DNA of 64,000 bases from Fasciolopsis buskii (GCA_008360955.1 LUCM01010011.1:70387-134386); one strand, 5' to 3'. Positions 1-12,719 are shown, counted from the first letter of the stretch. Notes: generated by a model from the sequence alone, not told the origin. Translations and numbers: made by a program.

Positions 1-111
1 ATCATACAGCAGAACAGTGTGAGCAGTGTGATCTTCGCATCTGATTTACCGATACTGTGGCAACCGAGAGTGAACCAATCGATCGATCAATTGTTTAACG
101 GTTGAATTCAG

Positions 112-162
112 GGCAAACCCGAACTAGTGAGTTCATTTGGAGCAGAGATATTTGGCGCACAC
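112..162 (+). CDS. Putative small internal exon of gene A
   Basis: A 51-nt segment sits between a plausible acceptor (a branch-like TTTAAC, then TTGAATTCAG) and a GTATGT donor. It is open in two frames. The phase-1 reading begins QTRTSEFIW and joins in frame to the exon at 241-318. The phase-0 reading begins GKPELVSSFG and could follow an open stretch at 1-69 across a 42-nt intron. The sequence alone cannot choose between them. No domain is recognised. Exon size and proximity to the next exon fit flatworm genes with short 5' introns. Confidence is limited because short open segments also occur by chance. Confidence 0.4.
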
Positions 163-240
163 GTATGTTGAAAGTGCGATAAAAAATTTGGTTGATACCA
201 AGGTGTACCTCATCCGGTGGAATTATAACTAACATTATAG

Positions 241-318
241 CTTTCTCAGACCAACATTCTTGCGCAAACATGGAGCCCCAACGTGATTACACTAGGCCAA
301 AATATGTAAGAAATCCTG
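241..318 (+). CDS. Putative internal exon of gene A (alternative ends)
   Basis: A branch-point-like TAACTAAC precedes two possible acceptors: TTATAG, giving a start at 241, and TTCTCAG, giving a start at 250. They differ by 9 nt, so the frame is unchanged. A consensus donor CTG|GTAAGT follows position 318. The phase-1 frame is open through the exon (ANMEPQRDYTRPKYVRNP). The phase-0 frame (NILAQTWSPNVITLGQN) is also open if the donor GTAAGA after 304 is used. Both readings can join the exon at 1992-2113 through different acceptors there. Either alternative splicing exists or one chain is spurious. No family is recognised. Confidence 0.42.
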
Positions 319-1649
319 GTAAGTTCTTTGAATGCGTCTTGCCATGCTTTAAAAAATGGGTTGGACTAGATAAACTTTATTTCCTCCCTTTTGGAGGTTC
401 CGCTCAAAAGGGAATAAAGTGTCGTAGTCAGCAGTGGCATGTCCGACTTAATGTATCCTTAGTTATTTATATCACTGTCGATGGAAATCAAAATATATGG
501 TGAAAACAACAGTAGAATAATTAGTCGGTGAGCTGAATGAAATCATAATCAGATTTTGTCATTCACAATTTGCCTTTGTCATACTCCCTAGGTTATATTC
601 ACCCACTCTCTTGACTACAGGCCAGACAGCAGCCAATTTTGAGGTTAGAGAAAGCACAAAATGGACTGGTTTTTTCCACAACGTAAAGAGGAGTTTCTTT
701 CATTACTCTATTCAGTCAACGGCGATTGTACAATAATTTAATAAGGAAGTGGAATCTGGTTACAGGTCGTAGAAAGGGCAATCGATCGGTGATTGGAGGA
801 TTCGCAGAAAAATCGTTCACATCCGGAGGTTACAAACGGGACCTAATACTGAGCACCACTGGTTCGACAGACGGTCAAAAAGCAACATGACTTCTTTGTT
901 CCATGTGGACTGTCTCCCTTTTAAATGCAAAGCGCACTAATTTAAATAGATACGATTTCACCAAATCTAATGAAGATGTCATTGGTTACAAATGAAAAGG
1001 GTTTTGACGGGAAACAACTGAATCTAATTGCCGTAATCTTTAAAATCGTGCTCTTTAAGTTGTTTTGTCTTTTCCGTCGGTGCACGTTGGTAGGGGATTG
1101 GTGATCATGCAGCTGGTATACAACAGAACTTAATCAGGGTTTGGTGCGTATGCATTATGATTTATGCCAGGTCCGATGGGACCTCCATAATTAACCTCAA
1201 TTAGATGAGCTATAACAAAGCATAGTTAATCGTTTTGTTGATGACTCAGCAGCTAAAGAATCGGCACGGGAAATCTATGCTCTACTGAAAGAAATAGAAT
1301 AAGGTGAGAAAATTGCAGCGAAGTGAGCTAGCTTTATCTAAAAAAATTCTTGTTTAAAGCAAAAAAATGAAGCAGTTAAATTGGTTACGGGAGAGAATGA
1401 CTGGACAGTCTAATCAAAATTCGACTTTGTTAATAGCGGTTAAAAGACAGCCACGATATCAGTAGTTGGCAAAATGAGATCGATAAAACAAGATGAGTGG
1501 TTGAGCACCTCGTGTTTGAGCGATAATGGTGATTCGCAGCAAGCCATTGTTTACACGTTCGGGTACCGATAAAGTGCCGCACCTGACTGTCTGTTTCGAA
1601 TTTCATTCATGAAACGGTAGGCGATTGTGTCAAGATATACGTGGGTTGC

Positions 1650-1670
1650 AATAATAATAATAATAATAAT
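1650..1670 (+). repeat. AAT trinucleotide repeat
   Basis: Seven AAT units within the proposed intron between the exons at 241 and 1992. Confidence 0.9.
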
Positions 1671-1991
1671 CTTCATATTTTCTGCGCATCAGAACTATGG
1701 AGAAGGACAAATGAAATGGGAAGCAAGAAAAAAGAACCCTTTTTACTGAAATCACAGTTCATATCACCTCTTTCAGACTCTCCCTCGATGTCACCAACTC
1801 TGTCGTCATTCATGGTTTCCCTTTGGGAGGTTGCCCGGTTCAGAATAGGGGGATTTTTTTAGAGTACACCTCTAGACTCCGAGCAGCCATGATCAACTTG
1901 AAAAGTAGCAGCACTTTCCAGACGATTGGGCTACCAATTAACTGGTTCATGCTCCGTTTCTGGTAAAACCTCCCACTATTGTTGACACAAG

Positions 1992-2113
1992 ACAAGAAGA
2001 CCTACAGAGCGAACGCTTACCGGGAAAATCCTACCACTCCTTAAAAGTGGTGCAGCATTTCTGCTGCCGATTTCTTAATGAGGTTGGGCGCTTCCTTATC
2101 CAGGCCCCGGATG
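1992..2113 (+). CDS. Internal exon of gene A
   Basis: The frame running into the donor GATG|GTATGT is open for about 40 codons and reads like a helical protein segment (for example KVVQHFCCRFLNEVGRF). It ends in phase 1, matching the phase-1 start of the exon at 3709. The upstream acceptor is uncertain. AGs after ACACAAG, ACAAG and AAG are possible within 7 nt, and the polypyrimidine tract is weak. The start at 1992 is one choice; two alternatives a few bases later keep the same frame. No domain is recognised. Confidence 0.5.
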
Positions 2114-3708
2114 GTATGTAGCTTTATCACTAGTTTCAGCTGGAATTCAGATCAGATCCAACTTGCATTTACTTAATTTTACTGATTTATGAGCAAAATG
2201 TTTGCGCCTGTATACTATTTGGCTCTTTGTTCGACCATATTCAGAATACCGTACAGATAAGCTACTGGTCTTGCATTTAGCCTGCTTTGAGGCAGGTGGA
2301 CGGGCACTAACAGAAAGAAGCTGCAGGAATTGAAAATGTCTGATGAAAATCTGCAGGCAGTTTTTATCTGTGAAAATTCGGAACTCTGGTCTTTCCAGTG
2401 ACTGATCCCGATGATCCTTGTTGAACAGTTTGCACTGCAAACTGAATGACAACCCATGTACAAACTTCATTTTGGCTGAGACTGCAGTTTACCAGCTTTT
2501 GCATATTTCTGATCTGGGAGTTAGCTTTGCAAATCAGAACAATCGAGCCATAGTAGATATCGTAGTGGAGCACATACAAAAGTCGCAAATTATTCCTCCC
2601 GCATTTTCTTCCCCTGCGATCTGCTGTTCTGAGTCATTAAAACTTCTGTTTTTACCCACTTTTCGAAAAAGATATCGTATAAAACCCTGAGGAAAAAATC
2701 TGATGGACCTCGATATTCATAGGTAACTGATTGAAAGTACAGTGGATGATGGCTATTGACAGCGAGTCATGGTTAACGAACTGTATCATAAGGCTGATAA
2801 AAGGTTATTTAAGTAGTGCGGATGAACTATAGTGCAACTACCCATTCATAGATCAGCATGAATTGTGGTGAGGATCCTCACGATTTTCTGACCTCGTTCA
2901 TTTACACGCCATTCAAGTTATCTGACTTTTTTACTTTGGGCCTTCTGTTAGCTTCTGTTATAAATGATTGCTTCGCAGGTTTACTGGTCAGCAGTCTTCT
3001 GGCCTCATATTTTTAGGATCCAATTCGGCAGATTACTTTCAGATTTAACTGGAAAGCAAAGTCTATTTTCATAGCGTCCTAAATATACTCTTCTCAAATG
3101 AAGTCCATCCGTACTTGGTCTGAATTAGTTCTTGCGCTACGCGCAATTTCAGTTGGACAAGATGCTCTTAGATTCACTTGCAGATTAGTCGGCAGGATGA
3201 GAAAAGCCAGCACTGTTATTGCTTCAGCGGCTGAAACACTTGACGTTGCCCCATCGATCGCAGACTTGTCCCGCTGCATTCCAATTTGTGTTGCGTTTTC
3301 CTATGACTCTTCTGATTTTGGTAACATTTTAGCTCATTTGGAATACGGCTGAAGCTAAAATACTTGTGACGGACAGCATGCACTTTTGCCCAATTAGTAT
3401 GTCGTTGAGGGGCGTCAGATGAAGTCAAATAATGGTTCTGAAAGTATTAGCACGTTAGTTACCACAAGGATTTAGAAAGACAAATAATGGAAAACCTCAG
3501 GAGCTGCAAGTTTAAAAAGCGGGATTTTGAGCCTTACATTTTCTAGTGCTTTTTGTTTTGAGTCAAACGTAGAGACGAATGCTGTGGATAAAATCTTGCA
3601 GACAATTCCCTATATACCAACTAATTTATTTCCCTTACAAAAATAACTCGGAATGACCAATGCAGACCCGCAATTTAACTGTGTATTCATCTTCCTGCAC
3701 TCATTTAG

Positions 3709-3906
3709 GGGAATTCGGTTTGATCTTTGAAATCGCTGATGCTAAACCGTTGGCTGGAAACGAACTCGGTTCAGTGGCTTACTTCCCAGCTAAAGTACGA
3801 GAACAAGTGGAACAGATCTTCCGTAATCTCGATGTGATTCAGCTTTCTCGGTGCGTTTCCATGTGGAATGTCTGGACACAATGCACATTCGAACGAATCG
3901 AACCGG
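3709..3906 (+). CDS. Internal coding exon of gene A
   Basis: A 198-nt exon lies between a strong acceptor (CTTCCTGCACTCATTTAG) and a consensus donor CCGG|GTAAGT. It encodes about 66 residues without a stop, including EFGLIFEIADAKPLAG and VREQVEQIFRNLD, and is rich in hydrophobic and aromatic residues (MWNVWTQCTF). Both ends are phase 1. It joins directly, in frame, to the exon at 21842 with a glycine codon across the junction. The next intron would be about 17.9 kb and contains the Penelope-like and CR1-like insertions. The family is not recognised. Confidence 0.75.
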
Positions 3907-4387
3907 GTAAGTGGTGTGCATGAGGTTATGGAAAAGTATACTTGATCGTCGACGGGCTACCAACTCTTACTTCTCTAATTGGTTATAATCGCGACCTCTG
4001 GATGATCAGCACGTCGTGTGTTAGATATTTTTCTCCTTCTTCGCGCAAATCAAGATGCAAAACAAAGGCGCAATCAGGAAAAAATAGACAAATTCCTGTT
4101 GTGTTTGTTGGCAGAATCATTTAAATGGTGTTTGCGTCCGCCTCGGATTAGTGCAATGGGACAACTACACTTTTAAATCGTCTTCAATGTTTGATGTTTT
4201 GCATTACGCTACTAGGGAATACCCAGTAGCATAAACCGTTATATGAAGTTTTACGACTGCTGGCAATCCAGATTGACGACATTTTGCCGTGCGAGTAAAT
4301 GGAGGAAGGAAACAGATGGTAATTAAAAAAATTCCAGACTGTTTGCGGATGTCACATTTACACTTATAATTGGAACATTCGTACAGG

Positions 4388-5211
4388 AGAACAGAGTTGA
4401 GAAAACACAAGTTGGCGAACAAGCTCGTTTTCAGTGATTCGTACTCATGCCATTACATCACTATATATATCTTGACAAAATATTTTCACTATAGGAAGGA
4501 TTGGATTAGTCATTTACAAATATGGGTGGGGAAGGGATTTGTGGTGTTAATTGTTTTGTTGTCTAGGGTTTGTATTGGGACGGGGGGTGGGCCAAGGGAG
4601 TTGAAGCGCAACCACAAATTGTTTTTGAGAACAAAGTGGAGGACTGTGAAGACGGATTGCGACAGCTTCCGCAGTGCTCAAGAGGCGACACTTTGCCAAC
4701 CTGGATTGTTGACCTCTGAACGCATCCGTGAGCACCACCCGGCATGGTTAGGCACTGGAACAATTAAGTCACTTAATAGCGCAGTGGTTTCACATCTAGC
4801 ACAGACTAACCACACCGTGAATGTGACGCAAGCTTTCCGGACCCTGTATAAGGTCAGAGGTCAACAATCCAGGTTGGCAAAGTGTCGCCTCTTGAGCACT
4901 GCGGAAGCTGTCGCAATCCGTCTTCACAGTCCTCCACTTTGTTCTCAAAAACAATTTGTGGTTGCGCTTCAACTCCCTTGGCCCACCCCCCGTCCCAATA
5001 CAAACCCTAGACAACAAAACAATTAACACCACAAATCCCTTCCCCACCCATATTTGTAAATGACTAATCCAATCCTTCCTATAGTGAAAATATTTTGTCA
5101 AGATATATATAGTGATGTAATGGCATGAGTACGAATCACTGAAAACGAGCTTGTTCGCCAACTTGTGTTTTCTCAATGTGCTCAGTGGTTATTTTCAAAG
5201 AACAGAGTTGA
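4388..5211. mobile_element. Penelope-like fragment with 323-bp inverted arms and 13-bp TSD
   Basis: The segments 4397-4719 and 4854-5176 are reverse complements of each other over 323 bp. They appear identical, since translations of both arms agree residue for residue in more than one frame. A 134-bp spacer separates them. AGAACAGAGTTGA occurs at 4388-4400 and again at 5199-5211, which looks like a 13-bp target-site duplication around the whole insertion. Spacer plus right arm encode the C-terminal half of a Penelope-type GIY-YIG endonuclease. The left arm is an inverted copy of the element's 3' part. TSD length and 5' inversion fit target-primed reverse transcription with strand switching. 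Alternatives are a later inverted duplication or an assembly fold-back. Confidence 0.8.
4720..5026 (+). pseudogene. Penelope-like GIY-YIG endonuclease, C-terminal part
   Basis: The translation contains SERIREHHPAWLGTG, then SAVVSHLAQTNH, then LLSTAEAVAIRLHSPPLCSQ and a final LQLPWP. This order (R..EH.PAWL, then A...H....H, then AEA..IR...P.LC.Q) is typical of the endonuclease domain of Penelope-like retroelements. The N-terminal GIY-YIG motif itself is missing, replaced by the inverted left arm. A continuous open frame from 4370 arises only because the left arm happens to read through in the same frame. It is therefore a truncated relic, not a working gene. Confidence 0.75.
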
Positions 5212-5219
5212 TTTAGACA

Positions 5220-7900
5220 TTTTTTGCTAGCGATGGCCCATTTATCGATCGGTCGATTTCGAATGGTAATGTAATCACCCTAGAGATGGATGAATCTTTC
5301 AGACCAGGATTTTCAACAGTGGGAGAAAAGCAAACTACCAGACAATCAGTGAACGCCACAGACAAACAGAAGGAAGCAAAGCCCCTGAGCAGTGAACTCG
5401 GTTGCGTGGCATTTTACCATGGGACTGCAGAAATTTAAGAATACTGGATAGAGAAACCAATTAGGTCATTGCAATCACACTGAAAACAAAAGACATTTAC
5501 TTCAACAACACGAAAAGCAAACACAGAAAAACGGCCTATAATTTTGCACGACCTGGAAACCATTGTGCACTTATATGGAGGCCATCTGCGGTCGCTTTAT
5601 GACATTTAGAAAAATCGAAAAAATAAAATAATGAGCTGTGTGATTTTACCAAACGGTAGATCACTAGTTGATACTGACGAGCAGTTGTGCGGTAAAGTTG
5701 CGTTTGCTTTAACCTTGATAGTTCGTTGGAATTGAATGAAATCGAGTCAGGTGAAATGTATTCTTATCATCGATCTATAGTGTTTCAAAGAACTATCAGC
5801 ATTCTTTCATGCAGTTTAGCCTAGTGCGAAGCCCCTAAGTTTCGGCCACAAATTGCCTTAACGAATGAACTTGAATTTTTATGGTTATAATGTGTCACTC
5901 GTGCCTACTGACCCTTAACTTTGCGTGCTTGCAGCTCGCACCCAATAATGGGTTGCATAACGGTCAATCTGGTCATATGTTCGCCTCTACTTGATGCCTA
6001 CTGGTTGATCGGTATGGTTGGTGTTTTGCTTGCAGCTTGCACTTTTGCATTTTCCGGAACTGGTTACCGTACACGTTTGTCTTTATAATCTCCATTTTGT
6101 TCTGCTCAACGTCTCCGGTGACAACACCTATGAATGAATAATGAGCGTTTGGATACATGATTAAGGACTAGGACAGTGTGACTCGGTTTTTCATACTGGT
6201 GATATTTCTAAAATTAGAAGTTTGACACGAATCTAATATGGGTATTCTATTGTTTACAGAAGATTCGCTTGCAGTGCAACGACATAACCACTAGATCTGA
6301 AGATGGTTTCACTTACTTGAGAAAATGTCCTCATTCCCCTGAAATCGACTGATATAAATTGACTGAGTTTGACCAAGTATCCACCTAGGGACCACCCTGG
6401 ATGATTCATCAATGCATTGATAGAACTTATACCTTTTTTGATCTGGCTTTATGTCGCGATGTTCCACTGCAAAAAGTATTGATAGATTTTCTGTCCCCCT
6501 CCGAACCGCGGACTTAGAGATACTCCAACTCTCGGGATAAAATTATTTGGCAATTCACATACATGGAGCTCATACAAATTTTCTGTCACCCAGTACTTTT
6601 TGGATGACTGTGATATTACTCACCACAAGTTCATATTAGAAACAATTTCCCAGGTTGTTGAAATGCCACCTTTGATAACATGATAATTACACCAACAAAA
6701 CGATATTCCATTCAAAAGTTTATTTGTTTCTGTCATTTAATCCCCCACATTATTCCATGCAATATCAACTTCATACAGACTTCTGTTTTGCGTGATTAAA
6801 TTCTCGCTTTTAGAGCAGTCGTTGTAATCGGAAGATTCTAAAAACGAGTGAGCAGCAATCCACACAAAGTTAGACATTATTGCTGTCAGAAAAATAAATC
6901 TCATAGCCTTTTGAAATTCAGCCGCCTTTGTTTTTTGAAGTCTGCTGCGAAACAGATCTAGCATCATTCGTTGAAATGATGAGGATCACCCTGTAAGAGG
7001 CGTTTGGTGCTCAGCTGCTTTAGAGTCTGCCATTTTAACTGGACATTCTTTTTTCCTCTCTAACCCCACAGACAAGTTCGACGATCAAACATTTTACATT
7101 TCCAATTTTTTATCTTTCGAACAGTGTATCTGTAAACGCCAATAGTTCGCAATGTAAACCAGTGGACACCTCGACGACTTTTGGGGGTCAGCAAAAACCC
7201 CATGTCCTCGCTTGGTTGCCATTCCTGAAATTATGAGATCTTATGATGCTTTATACCACTCCAAGTTTCAGGGTTTTAAACGTCGACTCTTCCCTTTCCC
7301 CGTTCCGCGTAGTGAGTTATAGCGGCTATGGAACATGTGTGAAACATTTCATAAAAAGACAACTGCTTACGAACAAAAATGAAATACAAATATAATATTT
7401 TGAGATCAATTTAGAAAAAATTGTGGATAAATTTCAAACTGCTGAACTTTTCTTGGCTAAGTATTACGTATTATGGTTTAGCCATTCACTTAGGTATTTT
7501 GTTCTGTTGTCTGTCGCAATATTCTCCTGTGTTCGATCTGTTTATCATTCTGCTAAGGATGTTTGTCCACACAATTTCCCGAGGGTATAAAATCGTTCTT
7601 TGCAGAACGCTCATGCATACCTCGCTGTTCACATGTGACGCAAATCGAACGGTAGAACAATTAAAAATAATAAGATAATTGTCTAAAAGTGATTAAAGTC
7701 TCGCTGATTCATACCATAATTCGTTTGCTCATAAACCGCACATTGCCAGCTGCATAGTTTCGCATAGATATCACTATGAAACAAAGTGAGTCCTGCCTGC
7801 TGTCTTTTGCGACTTCACATCAGTTCTTGGGCGCATCCCCAAATGGCTGTGGGATTTTTCGCCAGACGACAAACTTGACAATCTTCCTGTGCAAAGCCTT
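5220..7900. other. Gene-poor intronic stretch
   Basis: Only short, unrelated open frames are seen on both strands, without convincing splice-site pairs or similarity to known domains. If gene A is as proposed, this lies inside its 17.9-kb intron. The 3' part (about 7140-7230) contains a short sequence resembling the region near 18760-18800 (a shared CCTCGCTTGG core), suggesting a dispersed repeat. Confidence 0.5.
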
Positions 7901-8269
7901 GATAGTATCAAAAATACGGCTATGAACAATAAGAGGCGATACAAAGTGCCCCAGTGGTCTGACTTTACGTCCCGCTTGTGTACGTTTTTAAATTCATGCT
8001 TTTGTGAACTGAGCTTCATTTTGCAATTTTCTGACGCGCGCCCTTCGACTGGTCGCGCTACAATTCCGTGTCATTTTATTTTGTTATTCTGTTTTCGGTT
8101 CGATTATGTTCTCCGTCCGACGCCACAATCGCTCGGAATTACTTTTATTCAAAAACCGTATCGTTTCTCAACATATATTGGGATCCCGTGTTTCTGCTTC
8201 TAATCGATCTAGAAGAGGCACTTGTGCTGGCTGGCAGGCAGCCCTTAAATGCACCCTTCCAGCCAAGAT

Positions 8270-8900
8270 GTCCATTCCAGCTTTGTTGAGTACCAACATC
8301 CGCTCTCTGTTTACGAAAATGTCGGATCTGTCCCTCACACTTCAATCACCGATCCGTGTCCACACATGTGTGTCATCTGCATACAAGAATCGTAGATCAA
8401 CCCGGATATCGCTGATTCACTCGTGTCGATAGACACCATCGGCAGGACAGTTTCGGACAAGAAGAAGACTAGAGGGGGTGTGGTAATATACATAAACTCC
8501 TTCTGGTGTGGCAGATCCGAAGTTGTTTATACGTATTCGCTAAACGGAATTGACTGTCTCCTAGCACAGTGTCATCCTAGGTTTTCTCGCCATAATAATA
8601 CTATCACAACGAAATTATATATTACCCCTTTTAGCTCGCAACAAAATATCGTATCTTTTTTAGACTCTTTTCCAGTATTTATTGTTCCTGTTCTTGTGGA
8701 CAATCTGCATATTATTGTAGATGATTTTAATCATGCATCTACCACCAGAGGCGGGTGATTTTAGATAGGGTTATTACCAACCACCCCGATTTATTTTCCC
8801 TGAAACTGCGTGCTCTTATTTTAAGTAGCGATCATTGTTTGCTTCTGTTAAGGCTCAAAATATACTCTAGTTCAGCCTTCCATTCCTTCAGGCGGCCAAA
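8270..8900 (+). pseudogene. CR1-like endonuclease domain, broken
   Basis: The block following STNIRSLF continues in another frame as an IQES..INPDIADSLVS-like segment. There a TAG near 8395 stands where related elements have tryptophan. The frame then runs into KKKTRGGVVIYI. The DFN-type metal-site block and the SDH block near 8836 are recognisable but lie in different frames. It is inactive as a nuclease gene. Confidence 0.7.
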
Positions 8901-9422
8901 TCATTTCCGAGTTCGCCTCAGTAATCTTTCACACAACAGCCTTATTCTTCTTCAGAAATCACTTTTGCTCGCATCTACCTGTTTCTCTTTTGAACCCCTG
9001 CTCAATGATAATGTCAAAATTCTCACATAGATGGCCAACGCAATCTTTGATATTTGCTGCCCCTCAGAAACATTATTCGTCTCAAATGGCCGTATCTCCA
9101 CACAGAAACTAAAGTTTCTAAGAAGATGCAAGAAGCAATTCTACAAATCCTGTAATAACTCAAGCGTACGGTACATCTCCAACCTAACAAAAGCTGAAAT
9201 CCAAAGCATCGGCATGACGTACGTCAGCCAACTCTTGAGTGGTAACAACAATCAATTACTATGGCAAGGCATTCGACTGTTGTGTGGGAAGAAGAAGAAG
9301 CATACAAAAACTCCTGCGGATGTCGACAGTATCAGTCGTGCTTTCATCCATCCATCTACTTTTACTCCAGTCATATTTGGTCAGTGATGATATGACAGTT
9401 ACAAATTTTTTCTACAGACGAT

Positions 9423-10331
9423 GTGCTCGACCTTCTCCGCACCACTAAAATTACCACAGAGGCTGGTCCTGACAGTCTGTTTTCAGCTCTTTTAAGGCAT
9501 GGTGCTGTGGCTTTGACCGATACATTCACTTCCCTGATTAACTCATCATTAATCTCGTCTCCCTTCCCTGACTGTTGGAGACCGATCACTAATATTCCCA
9601 TTCCAAAATCTACCACTTCTACTGCTTTGGCAAAACGTTCTCGCCCCATCATCTTGACATCTTGTTTTAAACTGACGAAGCGTGCTTTCACTAAACGCCT
9701 GCCTTCTGTTTATCCTCCGGATGACCCCTTTCAATTTGCCTATAAATCTAACAGGTCACTTTGCAGGCTGTCGCCTCCCCCATTCACCACTTTTGTAAGT
9801 CCTTAAACGCATCAGCGAAATCTGTGCGTTGCGCCTTCCTGCACCATTCGTCGGCATTTGACTCAGTCTCACGGTCTCTTCTACTTCACAAACTGGAAAC
9901 ATTTAGTTGTTCCAGTTCTTTATTAGCATGGCCGTCTGATTACTACACTAATGGACGGTGAAATTTCAAAGCCGTAGATTAACGGATCATTTGTGCTACA
10001 GGGTGCTATTCTTTCACCGTTCCTCTTCTCTACTTACATCAACGACTTATCAGCTAGTTCCCCCTATCATCTGGTTAAGTATACTGGTGATTTCGTCCTT
10101 TCTCATGCCGGTTTGAACAACGATGATTTCCAAAGTTTTTCCAACAACTTATGCTCTACCTACGATTTCTCTGCACGAGCAGATTTAAATCTCAATGCAT
10201 CTAAATGTTTCGGATGTCTGTTCTCTCTCCCTCGGTCGGCCTACCCATCCGAAACCTTTTCCATCAACTCAAAATCTATTACCACGGTTGATTCTGTGAA
10301 ATATCTAGGAGTTTCTATTGAAAAACTTTGA
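9423..10331 (+). pseudogene. CR1-like reverse transcriptase domain, broken
   Basis: Three consecutive frames cover the palm and fingers blocks: EAGPDSLFSALLRHG, IPKS, a decayed 'RPI.LTS' block, QFAYKS, AFDSV, GAILSPFLF and KYLGVS. The catalytic aspartate box, normally F/YADD in this clade, reads KYTGDF near 10080. The first aspartate is therefore lost. Together with frameshifts near 9800 and a stop near 9960, this rules out a functional polymerase. The order and spacing of the blocks nevertheless make the assignment secure. Confidence 0.8.
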
Positions 10332-12702
10332 AGTGGACTTCTCACAGTTCTACCTGAATAAAGAATCTCCGACGACTATTTCAAATCAGGAAGCTTCGAC
10401 ACTACAAGGTGAGACAAAGCACCATCTCCCGATTTGTATACCAATATGTTTTCCCAATCCTTCTTTACTGTTCTCCAGTTATATTTCCAGATTTACTTTA
10501 AGTTTCTTCGCCGGGGGCTATTAGTTATTAGCCATGTGTCCTTCGTACCACTAACTGAACTGTCCCCTAGTCTTTGTGATCAACACTTATCAACATGTGA
10601 AAAATTTGCTCACAAAATTCTTTCAGATCCCATGCATTCTCCGCACAACGATCTTTCAAAGTGTCGGTCTCATTTCGACACGATCTGACTTTCGTTCTAT
10701 ACTCTACAAAATCAATATCTATAGGAATTCCGCTGTCCCATATTTAGCACGGATTTTGACAAATCATGACCGAGTTTCAGCCGAATTCCTGAGCAACCTA
10801 CCCTAATAGGTTACGATTATTCCTGGATTAGTTCTTCTATATTCTTGACGAGGCGATGAGGGTTTTTTATTTACTAATTTATTTTTCCCCCTATTTTATT
10901 TGTTACCCTCAATTTTTTGACTGAAATGCGACATTGTTTAGTTTACGTGAAAGTCTATACAATACCATACAAAACGAACACGGCCAAAATGTTTCGTAAA
11001 TTCTCAAAGTCTCTGTTGTAGTTCTTAGGTGTGATGTTACACAAACAACAGTCTAATAAATTAGTTATGATCCATTCATCTGACATGTCCAAGGGTATGA
11101 ACTCACCTGACCTGGATGAAACGGTGGTCACTTCAGAACCTGTTTTGCGTGTATTCAAATCTGCATGCATGTACTTAATGAGGCCTATTAATTTACCTAT
11201 AGGTGCTGAAAACCTTTCGACACTGTCGGTTTTCAATTTCAGTTACATGATAAAATATTTTGGAGGGTTCATTTTGTTATCTGATTGAAAACAATCAAGT
11301 AAGCTCTATCAGAAATATTATTTCTTTTATTTCCAAAACTCTCACCTGTGAAGCAGAAAACGGCGTTATGCGGGAGTGTCAATGCAAGCCAGAAAATTAA
11401 TCGCACTACCACGGTTTAATTACTGGCGATACTAACGGAACCGTTTTTCACCATTTCATTTTATCCTGCAAACGTGTACCGAATTTTGACGGCTATGGGA
11501 GCGCAGAAAGTCTGGCAAACAGGAAAGTGTTTTGTATTGGTCGAATTTGGATATGTAATACTCATGAATTGGCCAGTCCATCTTCAGGAGGCCACACATC
11601 TACAGCCAAGAACGAAAAAGATACCCTCACTTTTGAAAGTCATCTATCTTAGCAAATACTGCGGAACTATGGAGAACAAATGGTTAACTGCAATTCTAAT
11701 GTCTGAAGCTTCATTCTGTTTTCATATGATGACTGAACCACTTCACGTCCCCGGTGGCTGGCTCGACGGCCGCAATTCCTTTCTAACTTTTTCTTAAGTC
11801 GGGCCAATATTGCAGTTCCATGAGTGCTATATAAAAGAACCTTTTCCAGTAACTACCGAATATGCCTTTTCGCTTACCGGGGATTTTTGTCAAAAATGCT
11901 ACATTTCACGATGGGAATTTCCTGTAATTTAACTGGAAGGTTACACGAAGCAGAAGTCGCCACACCAACTAGACGGTACCATTCCACTTATTTGGTGAAT
12001 TCCCAACTGCAGCACTGCTGCAGACCAGTGTCAGACCGACATTTGTGGTCTGACAGAGGCCAAAAATCGCATCTTCTCAGTTGGCCTTATCAAATGTCCG
12101 AGCAGATAATTGGACAGTTAGGTTATATTAGTATCTCCGCGCCCTACCACAGGTAATGATTTACACACAAGAAGGTTGTCTCAGTTAGAATGTCCATTTA
12201 GCTAGTTGGTTCAAACCGTCACAAGTGTTTTGCATAAACTTCCATTCCCCATTTACCAGCAAATTCTGCTTTCGTATGCCCCAAATATTTTTTCAGAATT
12301 AACTGCTTGAAAAGTTTGAAATTAACTGTGGTGATCATCTCTTGTTGAATCGCACAACCAGTAGAGTACAAATTAGTCCATAGGTGTATTATTTCTATCT
12401 TATTTTAGTATTTAGTCATCTCTCCCGACTGTGGTTCATTAAACCGCATCTGTCAGTGATCACCCCGCGTACATTATAGCTCCAACGAGCAATTTAGTGC
12501 AGAATTAAACCGGTCCTTTACGAACTGATCGTTCTTTTTGCCCTTTTCATTCATCCACTCCAACCGAATCTCGACATTTCTCATCCTGAACTAACTAACT
12601 CCAAAATAGTACCGCACTCTATTGCTTTAGGGTAATAAGCAATGGGAATGGGCCAATGATACTTGTTTTCTATTTGTTTGACTGCTGATTATGTTCAGTT
12701 TT

Positions 12703-12719
12703 ACTCTCTCTCTCTCTCT
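12703..12719 (+). repeat. CT dinucleotide repeat
   Basis: About eight CT units, non-coding context. Confidence 0.9.

Larger units (their letters stand above)
8030..10870 (+). mobile_element. CR1-like non-LTR retrotransposon, degenerate
   Basis: Read across several frameshifts on the + strand, this region carries the ordered blocks of a CR1-clade element. First comes an apurinic endonuclease: STNIRSLFTKM near 8290, then RGGVVIYINS near 8475, a DDFNHAS block near 8725 and SSDHCLLLLRL near 8830. A reverse transcriptase follows (FPDCWRPITNIPIPKS near 9570, QFAYKSNRS near 9730, AFDSVSRSLLLHKL near 9860, GAILSPFLFSTYIND near 10000, VKYLGVS near 10300). The T-rich tail near 10860 may approach the 3' end. 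In-frame stops and shifts separate all blocks, so the copy is dead. The boundaries are approximate. Confidence 0.85.
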
